A DNA stretch of 64,000 bases from the NCBI RefSeq assembly GCF_001514285.1, contig NZ_KQ949027.1, positions 310,001-374,000 on the forward strand, read 5' to 3'. This stretch comes from Streptomyces sp. DSM 15324. GTDB taxonomy: Bacteria; Actinomycetota; Actinomycetes; Streptomycetales; Streptomycetaceae. A model generated the notes under the pieces. That model had not been told where the DNA came from, searched no databases, and saw nothing but the letters and a program-made list of their open reading frames with translations. Below, piece by piece: positions 23,848 to 31,868 of the stretch (within the stretch, counting starts at the first letter, position 1; the number at the start of each line of letters is the position of its first letter). Position numbers and translations under genes: made by a program.

Positions 23848-24234
23848 TCACGGCCAGGTGCGCTCGATGCGGTCGCCTCGTACCGCGTAGGCCGCGGGAC
23901 CGCCCCTGGCCACTGCCCGGTGGATCGCCTCCCGGTGGGCGTCGAGCCGTTCGACCATCTCGGCGCTGCGGAGCTGCTGGTTGTCGAGGTAGAAAAGCAC
24001 CGCCTCACGTACGAGGACGGGCTGGATCTCCAAGTCGCGGCTCTTGATCCGGCCGTCCTTCGAGAGGGGCACCCATGACCGTTCGAGGCCGTGGGTGATC
24101 CATTCCTCGTCGGGCACGTCCTGTCCGTCGTCGAGGAAGACATCCCCGATGCTGTGAACCGTCCAGCCGCACGCCCTCAGCCCTTCTGCCACTCGACGCC
24201 CGAGATTGCGGTCGAGGAAGAACTCAGGCGGCAA
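23848..24234 (-). CDS. PIN-like toxin of the DUF5615/VapC45 group
   Basis: The 128-residue protein starts with FFLDRNLGRRVAEGLRACGW and continues EEWITHGLERSWVPLSKDGRIKSRDLEI, the pattern of DUF5615 PIN-like nucleases such as M. tuberculosis VapC45. Conserved acidic and basic residues are D9, R10 and the KDGRI segment. The start is a TTG at 24234, overlapping the antitoxin stop by 11 bp. It is partnered with the DUF433 protein upstream. Activity is inferred from family. Confidence 0.8.
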   Translation of the reverse strand: MPPEFFLDRNLGRRVAEGLRACGWTVHSIGDVFLDDGQDVPDEEWITHGLERSWVPLSKDGRIKSRDLEIQPVLVREAVLFYLDNQQLRSAEMVERLDAHREAIHRAVARGGPAAYAVRGDRIERTWP

Positions 24235-24880
24235 GGCGCACCACTGCCCGGCACAGTGCGTCGACCTGCTCGGGTGTCATGTCGAAGTCGTACGCGATGT
24301 CCTCGACGCTCTCCCCGGCCTCCCACAGGTCGGTGATCGCGTTGACCGCGACGCGATTTGCGGCTACGACCGGTCTCCCGTGCCCGAACCTCGGGTCAAT
24401 CACGACAGGGACGGATTCCGGGTACTGCCTGAGCCTCAGGCTGGAGGGGAAGTCGTCGCCGGGCTCCCACGTCAGGTAGCGGAGATAGTCGGAGACCACT
24501 TCGTGGATGGGGGCTTGACCGTCCCGGGCTCTGCGGAGATCCCCGAGGCCGTGCTCGACGAAGATGTCCACGCCGTCCGTCGCGATCCGTCTGGACACAA
24601 GGCCATAGGGGGTCGCGAAGGCGTCGCGTACGGCTGCCGCCGCCTCCCTGATCTCGCTCATACGGAGCCCGAGGGCTCGCAGGGAACGAAGAGCGTGAGC
24701 CTCGGCCACCGCGATGAACGGCACCGAGGGCTGTCCCTTCCGCAGTGGCTCCACCTGGTGGACCAGAGGGGACCCGGCGGCCCTGCCCTTCAGCCACGAG
24801 GTGAGCGTCGACTGCGGAATCTCCAGATAGGAGGCCGTTTCCGTGGGAGTCAGAAGTCCGTCACTGAACCTGTCGACCAT
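24224..24880 (-). CDS. DUF433/VapB45-like antitoxin
   Basis: The 218-residue protein starts at the ATG at 24880 with GGAGG about 7 bp upstream. It has an N-terminal MerR-like helix-turn-helix (LLTPTETASYLEIPQSTLTSWLKG) and a C-terminal DUF433 domain (DPRFGHGRPVVAANRVAVNAITDLWEAGESVEDIAYDFDMTPEQVDALCRAV). This is the two-domain layout of Rv2018 (VapB45), whose gene also precedes a DUF5615 toxin. The pair is likely a complete type II toxin-antitoxin system. Confidence 0.82.
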   Translation of the reverse strand: MVDRFSDGLLTPTETASYLEIPQSTLTSWLKGRAAGSPLVHQVEPLRKGQPSVPFIAVAEAHALRSLRALGLRMSEIREAAAAVRDAFATPYGLVSRRIATDGVDIFVEHGLGDLRRARDGQAPIHEVVSDYLRYLTWEPGDDFPSSLRLRQYPESVPVVIDPRFGHGRPVVAANRVAVNAITDLWEAGESVEDIAYDFDMTPEQVDALCRAVVRLAA

Positions 24881-24981
24881 GCCCCACCTCCACTTGCCCT
24901 CGTACCCGGATCCGGGTTTCGCATCGTCGCACATCAAGCCTCCCACCCGGGCCCGGACCGCACACCCGGCCGCAGGCAGCT

Positions 24982-25062
24982 CAGCAGGCCACACGGAGAC
25001 GGTCCCCTGATTCCCTGGACCTGCATTCCCGGCAGTGGCCGGGGTCGGGTGCGCGGAAGGCG
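24982..25062 (-). pseudogene. Remnant of a small zinc-finger protein, copy B
   Basis: The minus strand reads CDGCERAFRAP then DPGHCRECRS, a four-cysteine finger ending in a stop near 24981. No upstream start codon with a ribosome site is visible. It is the better preserved of two related fragments that flank the VapBC45-like pair. Confidence 0.45.
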
Positions 25063-25134
25063 CGCTCGCAGCCGTCGCAGGTCTGGAAGGGGAGCCTGGT
25101 CTCGGGGACGGGTGCTCGCCGAGATCGACCGGGC

Positions 25135-25566
25135 CTACGACGGCGGCAGCACGCGCTCCCGGCGGTTGCGTTTGTCCAGGGTCCCGCCCGCCCAGATGCC
25201 CCAGGCGACGCAGCCGGCCATGAGCAGGAAGTAGCCCCCGAATCCCACCGCGTCGCCGATGAGCCACAACGCCAGGGCGGGCGGCCCGAACACGATCAGC
25301 GGGCCGACCACCCACCACGACAGGTAGGTGCGCAGTATCTCCGCGCCGACGAGCGGCGTCTCCTCGTGCACCGCGTACCGGGTGACCGAGGTGCTGCCGT
25401 TGCCGTACTGCGTGTAGGTCGAGTCGCCGACGGTCAGGCGGTGGCGCCGCAAGGGGACCACCGGCAGGAAGAACAGCACGGCCCACTGCGTGGCGTAGTG
25501 GCTGCCGTCACGGTTCACATGGCTGTAGCCCCGGTACGTGGTACCGAATCCGTTCCAGGTGGACAT
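25135..25566 (-). CDS. Membrane protein of unknown function
   Basis: The 143-residue product starts at the ATG at 25566, preceded by GGAGGGGG. It begins MSTWNGFGTTYRGYS, continues ATQWAVLFFLPVVPLRRHRL (a motif seen in small Streptomyces membrane proteins), and has two hydrophobic segments near residues 84-103 and 105-125. I recognise no enzymatic motif. It is convergent with nothing and stands between the toxin-antitoxin pair and the graspetide methyltransferase. Confidence 0.65.
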   Translation of the reverse strand: MSTWNGFGTTYRGYSHVNRDGSHYATQWAVLFFLPVVPLRRHRLTVGDSTYTQYGNGSTSVTRYAVHEETPLVGAEILRTYLSWWVVGPLIVFGPPALALWLIGDAVGFGGYFLLMAGCVAWGIWAGGTLDKRNRRERVLPPS

Positions 25567-25639
25567 CCTGCGCCCCCTCCTCAACCCGACTGGCCCGAAG
25601 TGTCGCACGCGTGGCGGAATTTGGGCGTCGATTCGTCCG

Positions 25640-26767
25640 TCATGGCCAGGTGAGGCGTTGCCCGTCCGGGCCGACGTGCAGGCGCATACGGTCCGCCGAC
25701 GGACGTCCGTCCGCCTGCCACCGAGCGAGGCGCTCGGTGATCTCGTCCCATAGACGAACCGCGCCGCCCTGCCGGACCAGCCACCGCGCGCCGTCCTGGA
25801 AGACGACCGCCCACGCCTGGGCTTCCACGTCGATCACGACGTGCTCCGTCCGGCCGTCCCGTTGCAGCGTGAGCCGCTGTGCGCGCGGCGCGGCGAACTG
25901 CGCGACGAACCGGGCCGTCCAGTCGTCGAGCACCTCCGCGCCCAGCCCGGCAGGCGTCGCGTCCCCCTCGTCGAGGTTCGGCAGGACGCCCAGCGGCGGC
26001 GGAAGGTGGGGACGGGCCGGCATGAACGAGACCTGTCCGCCGAGAACCGGGCCGTCGGCCGTGCCGTCACCGGCAACGGAGAGGCGTACGAGCTCGGATG
26101 CCTGCATCCCCCCGCCGACCGTCACCAGGATCTCCCCGCCGGGTCGAGTCTGAGCGAGCCAGTCGGCCGGCACCGTATGCACACTGCACGTGGCGATCAC
26201 ACGGTCGTACGGGCCTCCTTCCTTGCAGCCCGCCAGTCCGTCGCCGACCACGCGGGTCGGCCAGTGTCCGGCGCCCGCGAGGGCCGTTGCGGCACGGGCG
26301 GACACCTCGGCGTCCACCTCCACCGTGGTCACGTGGTCGTCCCCCACGACATGGCACAGCAGCGCGGTCGAGTAGCCCGTACCGGTGCCGATCTCAAGGA
26401 CGCGCGTCCCCTCGCTCGCCCGTAGGTCTTCGAGCATCCGCACGACCAGACTCGGCAGAGTGGACGACGACGAGGGCGCCGCGGCGATGCGCCCCTCGAC
26501 CTGGTCGGGGAAGACGCCCCCGGCGACCTGTGTCACCAGGGTGTCGTCCTCGTAGATCCGCGTGAGTCCGTCCGGGGACTCCCCGAACGCGGGCCGGTAC
26601 CAGCCGTCCTCTTCGCACTCGAACCAGCCGTGCGAGAGGAACGCCTCGCGGGGCACCGATGTGACCGCCTCTCGCCACCGCGGGCTCCGCAGAACGCCTG
26701 ACTCGGACAGGCGCCGCGCGAGGTCGGCCCGGAGGTGTTCCGAGGACAGGGGGTCAGTCATGTCCAC
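25640..26767 (-). CDS. tgmC: Graspetide-system O-methyltransferase (PIMT-like, TgmC type)
   Basis: The 375-residue protein has the protein-isoaspartate methyltransferase core: LPSLVVRMLEDL, the SAM motif VLEIGTGTGYSTALLCHVVG, VTTVEVDAEV, YDRVIATCSVHTVPADWLAQTRPGG. A C-terminal extension ends RLTWP. This layout is typical of methyltransferases in ATP-grasp peptide maturase (graspetide) clusters, which methylate an aspartate of the crosslinked peptide to form an aspartimide. The ATP-grasp gene upstream is cut to its last about 77 codons by an IS element, and no precursor gene is visible, so the pathway is dead here. The 14-bp overlap with the fragment preserves the original operon. Confidence 0.85.
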   Translation of the reverse strand: MDMTDPLSSEHLRADLARRLSESGVLRSPRWREAVTSVPREAFLSHGWFECEEDGWYRPAFGESPDGLTRIYEDDTLVTQVAGGVFPDQVEGRIAAAPSSSSTLPSLVVRMLEDLRASEGTRVLEIGTGTGYSTALLCHVVGDDHVTTVEVDAEVSARAATALAGAGHWPTRVVGDGLAGCKEGGPYDRVIATCSVHTVPADWLAQTRPGGEILVTVGGGMQASELVRLSVAGDGTADGPVLGGQVSFMPARPHLPPPLGVLPNLDEGDATPAGLGAEVLDDWTARFVAQFAAPRAQRLTLQRDGRTEHVVIDVEAQAWAVVFQDGARWLVRQGGAVRLWDEITERLARWQADGRPSADRMRLHVGPDGQRLTWP

Positions 26768-26987
26768 TCGCTCCGTTCTCCAGCAGGTCTGCGATCGCGT
26801 GGGTGATGGGTAGTCCGGCCGCGTCTTCGAGCCACGCCCACTGGCCGTTGGGGTTGCACTCCAGGAACCACCATGCGCCGGAGGCGGTCACGGCGAAGTC
26901 GAAGGCTCCGAAACTCAGCCCGAAGTCGGCGAGGAACCGCGCCAGCGCCCCACGCATCCCGTCCGCGCAGCAGACAACCGGTTCATA
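26754..26987 (-). pseudogene. tgmB: C-terminal fragment of ATP-grasp ribosomal peptide maturase (TgmB)
   Basis: The minus strand from 26987 reads YEPVVCCADGMRGALARF and then GAFDFAVTASGAWWFLECNPNGQWAWLED. This is the C-terminal ATP-grasp core with the metal-binding ExNPNGQ motif. Upstream of 26987 the frame meets the right end of a TnpB element and a TAG stop. About three quarters of the protein, including the peptide-binding N-terminus, is missing and is not found on the far side of the element. The ATG at 26957 may still drive a 67-residue peptide. Confidence 0.85.
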
Positions 26988-27005
26988 CTTGACATCCTCC
27001 CCGCC

Positions 27006-28247
27006 CTAAAGGACTGGGATTCCTGGCTCACGTCGGCTGGGGACCAGCGGTCCGTCAGCTCTTACACGATCAGCACCAGCCGGGTTGAGACCAGCCCGGA
27101 CGAGCATCACGCGGGCGGAGTTCTTGTCCCGGGGGGACACGGCTCCGCACGCGGTGCAGGTGTAACGTTCCGAAAGAGGAAGTGCGTGCTTGGTTCTCGC
27201 TCCGCACGACGCGCAGTCCATGGTGGTGTGCGCGGGATGCACGAGGCGGATGTCCCGTCCGTGCTTGCGGCCCATCTCGATCAGGGCCGTCCTGGTGGCG
27301 CCGATCGCCGCGTCGGCGGCTTTGCGGGCCATGGCGGTCTTGGCGAGGAACTTCGGCCGGAAGTCCTCGACGGCGACCGCGTCATGGTCGCGGACGACGG
27401 ACTTGGCCCACTTGCGGGCGGTGTCCTGCCGCTGCCGGGCGACCTTCTTGTGCAGCTTCGCGGTCTGTGCCTGCGCGTGCCGGTAGCCCTTGGACGCCGC
27501 CTGTCCCCTGGCGGGGCGGCGGCGGGCCATCATCCGCTGGTAGCGGGCGAGGCGTTGCGCGGCGTTCTTCCCGTGCTGGGCGTGGGGGAGGTCGTGGGCG
27601 TCGCTCGTGGTGGTAGCGGTCTCCTTGACGCCCCAGTCCACACCGAGCGCCGCGCCCGTGGCGGGTAGCGGCTGCATGTCGGTCGCGACGACGAACGACG
27701 CGTACCAGTGGCCGAGGCTGTCGCGGTACACGCGCACGCTCGACGGCGTGGACGGCAGGTCGCGGGACCACACCACGGTCAGCGCGATCCCGCCCGCCAG
27801 GTGCAGGCGGCCGTCCTTCAGCCGGAAGCCGCGGGTGGTGTAGTTCAGCGTGGGCAGCGCGTCCCGCTTGCGCTTGATCCGGGGCATCCCGGCGCGCTGC
27901 CGTACCGGCAGCTTCGCCTTGATGTCCTTCATCGCCTTGGCGCGGGACTTGGCGAAGTCCCGGATGGTCTGCTGCTGCGGCACCGAGGCGCCCTCACGCA
28001 GCCAGGTCATCGTGCTGCGGGCCTCGGTCAGCATCCTGTCGAGCTGGGCCGGTCCGCACGTCGTCTTCTCGGCCGTGTCCCGGTTCAGGTGGTGGACCTT
28101 ACGGGACATGGCCACGCACTCATTCCAGACCCACCGGCAGCGCGCCCACTCGGCTTCGAGGCCGGTGCGGGCGGCCGACGACACGCGAAGCCGGTAGGTG
28201 TACCGGGCGTGCCCGGCACCCTCCGCCACCTTCCATAGTGTCGTCAT
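27006..28247 (-). CDS. tnpB: TnpB, RNA-guided nuclease of an IS605-family element
   Basis: The 413-residue TnpB has all three RuvC acidic motifs: D in ALGVDWGVKETAT, E in AVAVEDFRPKFL and D in SPRDKNSARVML. It also has a zinc finger, CASCG...CTACG. An N-terminal helical domain (RCRWVWNECV, then FAKSRAKAMKDIKAKL) precedes. It appears full length and active-looking. By family, the 3' end of the gene and the adjacent right end are transcribed as the omega RNA, whose guide is the flanking host DNA; here that is tgmB coding sequence. Confidence 0.93.
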   Translation of the reverse strand: MTTLWKVAEGAGHARYTYRLRVSSAARTGLEAEWARCRWVWNECVAMSRKVHHLNRDTAEKTTCGPAQLDRMLTEARSTMTWLREGASVPQQQTIRDFAKSRAKAMKDIKAKLPVRQRAGMPRIKRKRDALPTLNYTTRGFRLKDGRLHLAGGIALTVVWSRDLPSTPSSVRVYRDSLGHWYASFVVATDMQPLPATGAALGVDWGVKETATTTSDAHDLPHAQHGKNAAQRLARYQRMMARRRPARGQAASKGYRHAQAQTAKLHKKVARQRQDTARKWAKSVVRDHDAVAVEDFRPKFLAKTAMARKAADAAIGATRTALIEMGRKHGRDIRLVHPAHTTMDCASCGARTKHALPLSERYTCTACGAVSPRDKNSARVMLVRAGLNPAGADRVRADGPLVPSRREPGIPVL

Positions 28248-28297
28248 GGTGTCACCCTACCACTCGTAGGCCACTCGGAACCCACTATTCTGGGGTC

Positions 28298-28456
28298 ATG
28301 GATGAAGAGAAGCGCATCACGCTCCGTCTGCCCGCCGACCTGCACGAATGGCTGGTCACGCAGGCCAAGTCCGCCCGCAGGTCCCTCAACTCCGAGATCG
28401 TCTATCGCCTGGAGATCGAACGCGCCGCCACCGTGGCGGACGCCGGTTCGCCCTGA
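28298..28456 (+). CDS. Arc-family ribbon-helix-helix DNA-binding protein
   Basis: The 52-residue protein reads EEKRITLRLPADLHEWLVTQAKSARRSLNSEIVYRLE, a classic Arc/MetJ ribbon-helix-helix fold. It is divergent from tnpB with 50 bp between the starts and lies inside the element ends. It probably regulates tnpB or the element; such pairs recur in Streptomyces from experience. Confidence 0.8.
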   Translation: MDEEKRITLRLPADLHEWLVTQAKSARRSLNSEIVYRLEIERAATVADAGSP

Positions 28457-28524
28457 CGGCGATTCGGCTTTCCCTGCCCCGCTCCGCAGGAGCCCGATCC
28501 CTCCCCGGCCTCAAGGCCGGGGCA

Positions 28525-28761
28525 TCCTCGGAGGAGCCCGGTGACGCACTGCTGCGTCGATCTCGGCCGCCTCGACCGGAGCGGCCCAGATCCCTGGGGG
28601 CTCGTCCTCGGCTTCGTACACTCCCGCGTGGCGGCCACGACCGGCCTCCCATGCGAGATCACGGTGAAGTCGGACGTGAGGCGGGTGCGGACGTGGATCA
28701 CGCCGGAGGCCGGAGGTCCGGCGGTGGTGCGCGAGGGGGCGTTAGACTGCGATTCAGCCAT
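28525..28761 (-). pseudogene. N-terminal fragment of a DNA-binding protein gene
   Basis: The minus strand from the ATG at 28761 reads GVIHVRTRLTSDFTVISH, the opening of a family of Streptomyces helix-turn-helix proteins, and then loses resemblance after residue about 37. It abuts the IS left end. The family identity is from memory and the remainder is missing. The rest of 28762-29110 shows no convincing gene on either strand. Confidence 0.35.
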
Positions 28762-29110
28762 CGGGAAGGTCTCGCTTCCTGAGCGGTTAGGCCCTCGTTC
28801 GGGATGCCAGTCCCGGCCGGGGGCCGTATCTGTTTGTGGTGGTCGCGGCGAACGTAACCGTCCGCATCCCGCACCTGCAAGCCGGTCACCCGGACGAGTG
28901 ACGCGAGCGGCGCGGCCGGGGAGGGTGGGTGGGCGGGAGTTCTTTCCCCCGGTTCTTTCTGGAGGTCAGCGACCCGCCGGACCCTCGCGGACAAGGGGCC
29001 GGTGGCTGTCCCGAAGCAGCCAAGGAAGGGCAGAGCAGACGAAAGGGCACCATGGCCGACCTGACGGCCCAACTCGTCCTCGGTGACGTCCAGTCGGCCG
29101 CGAGGCCAGG

Positions 29111-29270
29111 TCACCGTGGGGCACCCACCAGCCAGTCGTGCAGTTGTCCGTCGTCGCTGAGGGCGATCAGCTGCACCAGGCCCCAGTTGTAGCCGGCGTG
29201 ACGTCTGCCGGGGCGACCGCCGTACGGACCCTGTCCGTCTACTCCGAGCCCGGTGCTGCGGCCGTCCCGG
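29111..29270 (-). pseudogene. C-terminal fragment of an unrecognised gene
   Basis: The minus strand reads AGYNWGLVQLIALSDDGQLHDWLVGAPR and a stop at 29111-29113. It is protein-like, with high G/C third positions, but has no start of its own; the open frame upstream belongs to afsK read in another frame. It probably marks the right edge of the accessory patchwork beside afsK. Confidence 0.35.
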
Positions 29271-29286
29271 AACGGGCGGCACGGCC

Positions 29287-31653
29287 TCACACCGTGCGGG
29301 CCGTGCCCGTTCCCTTCTCCGCGTCCAGCGCGTACACGCAACGGTCCTTGCTGCACGCGTACACCACGCCGTCCCGGACCACCGGGGAGCCGGTGATCTC
29401 GCCGCCGGTGGCGAGTTTCCAGCGCAGGCGGCCGTCGTCGGCCTTGAGGGTGTAGAGGAGGTGGTCGGTGGAGCCGAAGTGGATGCGGCCCGCCTCGACC
29501 GCCGGGGAGCCCACGATGTCGCCGCCCGCCTGGAAGCGCCACTTGGGCGTTCCGGTGACCGCGTCCAGGGTGTAGAGGCCCTTGCCGCTGCCCACGTGGA
29601 CATGGCCGGCCGCCACCAGGACGGGGTCGATGGAGGAGCGGGACTCCGTCGCGATGCGCCAGCGGTCGCGGCCGTCGGCGGCGTCGAGGGCGTAGACCGT
29701 GCCGAGGTAGTCGGCCAGGTAGACGCCACCGCCGGTGACCGCGGGGCCGGGGACGAAGGCGGGCGGGGAGAGGAAGACCGCCGGGGCCTCGAAGTGCCAG
29801 CGCACCATGCCGCTCGCCACGTCCACGGCGATGACGCGGGTGCCGGCCGAGAGGTAGACGTGGCCGTCGGGGGCGGGGGTGACGCGGACCGGGACGCCGC
29901 CGCAGGAGGCCGCGTCGCCGATGGGATACGACCAGCGCTCGTCACCCGTACGGGCGTCCAGGGCCCGGAGCCGGGCGTCCTGCCAGACGAAGACCATGCC
30001 GTCGTGCAGGGCGGGGCCCGCCTCGGGCGATTCGAAGTCGCTCTGGCAGCCGGTGATCTCCCAGAGCTTCTGCCCGGTGGAGGCCTCCCAGGCCTGGACC
30101 CCGCCGCCGCGGGTGGCGGTGACGACCGTGCCGCGCTCGGCTCTGAGGCAGTAGACCCAGGCGTCGGTCTGGAGCCGCCACAGGTCCTGGCCCTCGCGGG
30201 CCTCCAGGGCGAACAGGGTGGGACCGTCGGAGGCGTGGACGCGGCCGTCGGCGACCGCCATGGACCAGGCCACGTCCCGGGTCTTGAAGCGGCGCCGGCC
30301 GGTCGCCACGTCCAGCGCGTGCACCTCGAAGGAGGTGACGTAGACGAGGTCGCCGGAGACGGCCGGGGTGCCCCACACGTCGTTCGACATGCGGAACCGC
30401 CAGGGGCGCCAGCCCGCCGGGTGTCCGTCCGGGGCCGCCGCGGTCTGCGGGGCGGTGAGCGCGGTGTCGCCGCCCGCGCCCAGGGCGGGGCGGATCCGGG
30501 TCCAGTTGGCGACCAGGCCGGGCTCGGGCAGCGGTGCCTTGACGGCGGCGGTGGCGCGGACGTCGGCGACGCGCGGGCCGGGACCGATCGGCACGGACGC
30601 GCCGGCCAGGCGCACCGGGCCGGTGTCGGGGGCGCCGACGCCGACGGGCACCGGGCCGGGGCCGAGGGCGGGCGCGGGCACCACGGGGTCGTGGGAGGGC
30701 GGCGGGGGCAGCGGCAGCGGGGCGCGCGGGCTCACCGGCGCCGGTTTGGGCGCGGGGCGGCCGCCGCGGCGGGTCTCGATGAGGGTGACCGCCTTCTCGG
30801 GCAGCCACGCCGAGGCCGTACCGCTGTCGTCGGAGCCGGAGCCGAACAGGTGCGGGGCGAGCTGGGCCTGGAGGTCGGCCGGGTTGGGGCGGGCCGTGGC
30901 GTCCATCTGCATACAGGACTCGATGAGCGGGCGCAGCTCGTCGGGCAGGCCTTCGAGGTCCGGCTCCTCGCGGAGCAGCATGAAGACCGTCTCGACCGGG
31001 TTGGCGCCGTGGAAGGGCGGGTGGCCGGTGGCGGCGAAGACGAGCATCGAGCCGAGGGAGAAGACGTCGCTGGCGCCGGTGACGCTGCGGGAGTCCTTGG
31101 CCTGCTCGGGGGACATGTAGGCAGGGGTGCCGACGGCGACGTTCGTCATCGTCAAACGGGTGTTCGACACACCGGAGGCGATACCGAAGTCGATCACCCG
31201 CGGCCCGTCCTCGACGACGAGGACGTTCGACGGCTTGAGGTCACGGTGGACGAGTCCCGCGCCGTGGATCGACTGGAGCGCCTCGGCGACGCCCGCCGCC
31301 AGCCAGCGCACGGCCTGGGCCGGCATCGGCCCGCACTCGTTCACTATCTCCTCGAGGGAGGGCGCGGGGACATAGGCCGTGGCGAGCCAGGGCACCGCGG
31401 CGCGCGGGTCGGCGTCGACCACGGCGGCCGTGTAGAAGCCGGACACCGCCCGGGCCGCCTCCACCTCGCGCGTGAAGCGCACGCGGAAGAGCTGGTCCTC
31501 GGCGAGCTCGGTCCGGACCGTCTTGATCGCCACGCGCCGGCCCGACGCGGAGCGCGCCAGATAGACCAGCCCCATGCCGCCGGCCCCCAGCCGTCCCAGC
31601 ACCTCGAACGGCCCGATCCGCCGCGGATCGTGCTGCGTCAGCTGATCCACCAC
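29287..31653 (-). CDS. afsK: AfsK, serine/threonine protein kinase with beta-propeller sensor
   Basis: The 788-residue kinase starts at the first of two GTGs (31653, MVDQLTQHDPRRIG), preceded by GGGAGGTGG. The kinase domain (about 13-270) has LGAGGMGLVY, K44, HRDLKPSN with D138, DFG 155-157 and the activation loop SNTRLTMT with T168. T168 is, from memory, the autophosphorylation site of S. coelicolor AfsK. A proline-rich linker is followed by seven or so PQQ/WD-like propeller repeats (W-G-TPA-VSGD-LVYV type). AfsK phosphorylates AfsR. The probable kbpA lies upstream on the same strand. Synteny with afsS-afsR is kept but separated by accessory DNA. Confidence 0.95.
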   Translation of the reverse strand: MVDQLTQHDPRRIGPFEVLGRLGAGGMGLVYLARSASGRRVAIKTVRTELAEDQLFRVRFTREVEAARAVSGFYTAAVVDADPRAAVPWLATAYVPAPSLEEIVNECGPMPAQAVRWLAAGVAEALQSIHGAGLVHRDLKPSNVLVVEDGPRVIDFGIASGVSNTRLTMTNVAVGTPAYMSPEQAKDSRSVTGASDVFSLGSMLVFAATGHPPFHGANPVETVFMLLREEPDLEGLPDELRPLIESCMQMDATARPNPADLQAQLAPHLFGSGSDDSGTASAWLPEKAVTLIETRRGGRPAPKPAPVSPRAPLPLPPPPSHDPVVPAPALGPGPVPVGVGAPDTGPVRLAGASVPIGPGPRVADVRATAAVKAPLPEPGLVANWTRIRPALGAGGDTALTAPQTAAAPDGHPAGWRPWRFRMSNDVWGTPAVSGDLVYVTSFEVHALDVATGRRRFKTRDVAWSMAVADGRVHASDGPTLFALEAREGQDLWRLQTDAWVYCLRAERGTVVTATRGGGVQAWEASTGQKLWEITGCQSDFESPEAGPALHDGMVFVWQDARLRALDARTGDERWSYPIGDAASCGGVPVRVTPAPDGHVYLSAGTRVIAVDVASGMVRWHFEAPAVFLSPPAFVPGPAVTGGGVYLADYLGTVYALDAADGRDRWRIATESRSSIDPVLVAAGHVHVGSGKGLYTLDAVTGTPKWRFQAGGDIVGSPAVEAGRIHFGSTDHLLYTLKADDGRLRWKLATGGEITGSPVVRDGVVYACSKDRCVYALDAEKGTGTARTV

Positions 31654-31868
31654 TTGCCTGCCACCTCCCCGTACGGGCCACGTCACCCACTATGTGTACG
31701 CGACCGAAGTGCAGCGTCTCACCACCGCACCGCCATGGCGGCACGCACCCCAGATTCTTCCTGGCCGGGCGGCTGGTTGCGAACCCGGGGGCGATCGGGG
31801 TGTCTCATCTCATATAGGGGCGAAACAGCATGCGGGACGGGGCGTGAGCGGGTACTCCGGTACGTGGT

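Larger units (their letters stand above)
26988..28530 (-). mobile_element. IS605/IS1341-type element carrying tnpB and an Arc-like gene
   Basis: The element has tnpB on the minus strand and a divergent ribbon-helix-helix gene. Its left end (28503-28529) carries the hairpin CCCCGGCC-TCAA-GGCCGGGG, and its right end (26988-27010) reads GGCGGGGAGGATGTCAAG on the minus strand. The GAGGATG near both ends is shared. No tnpA gene is present, so movement would need a transposase in trans. The right boundary falls inside the tgmB gene; the left boundary is estimated from the hairpin. Confidence 0.75.
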
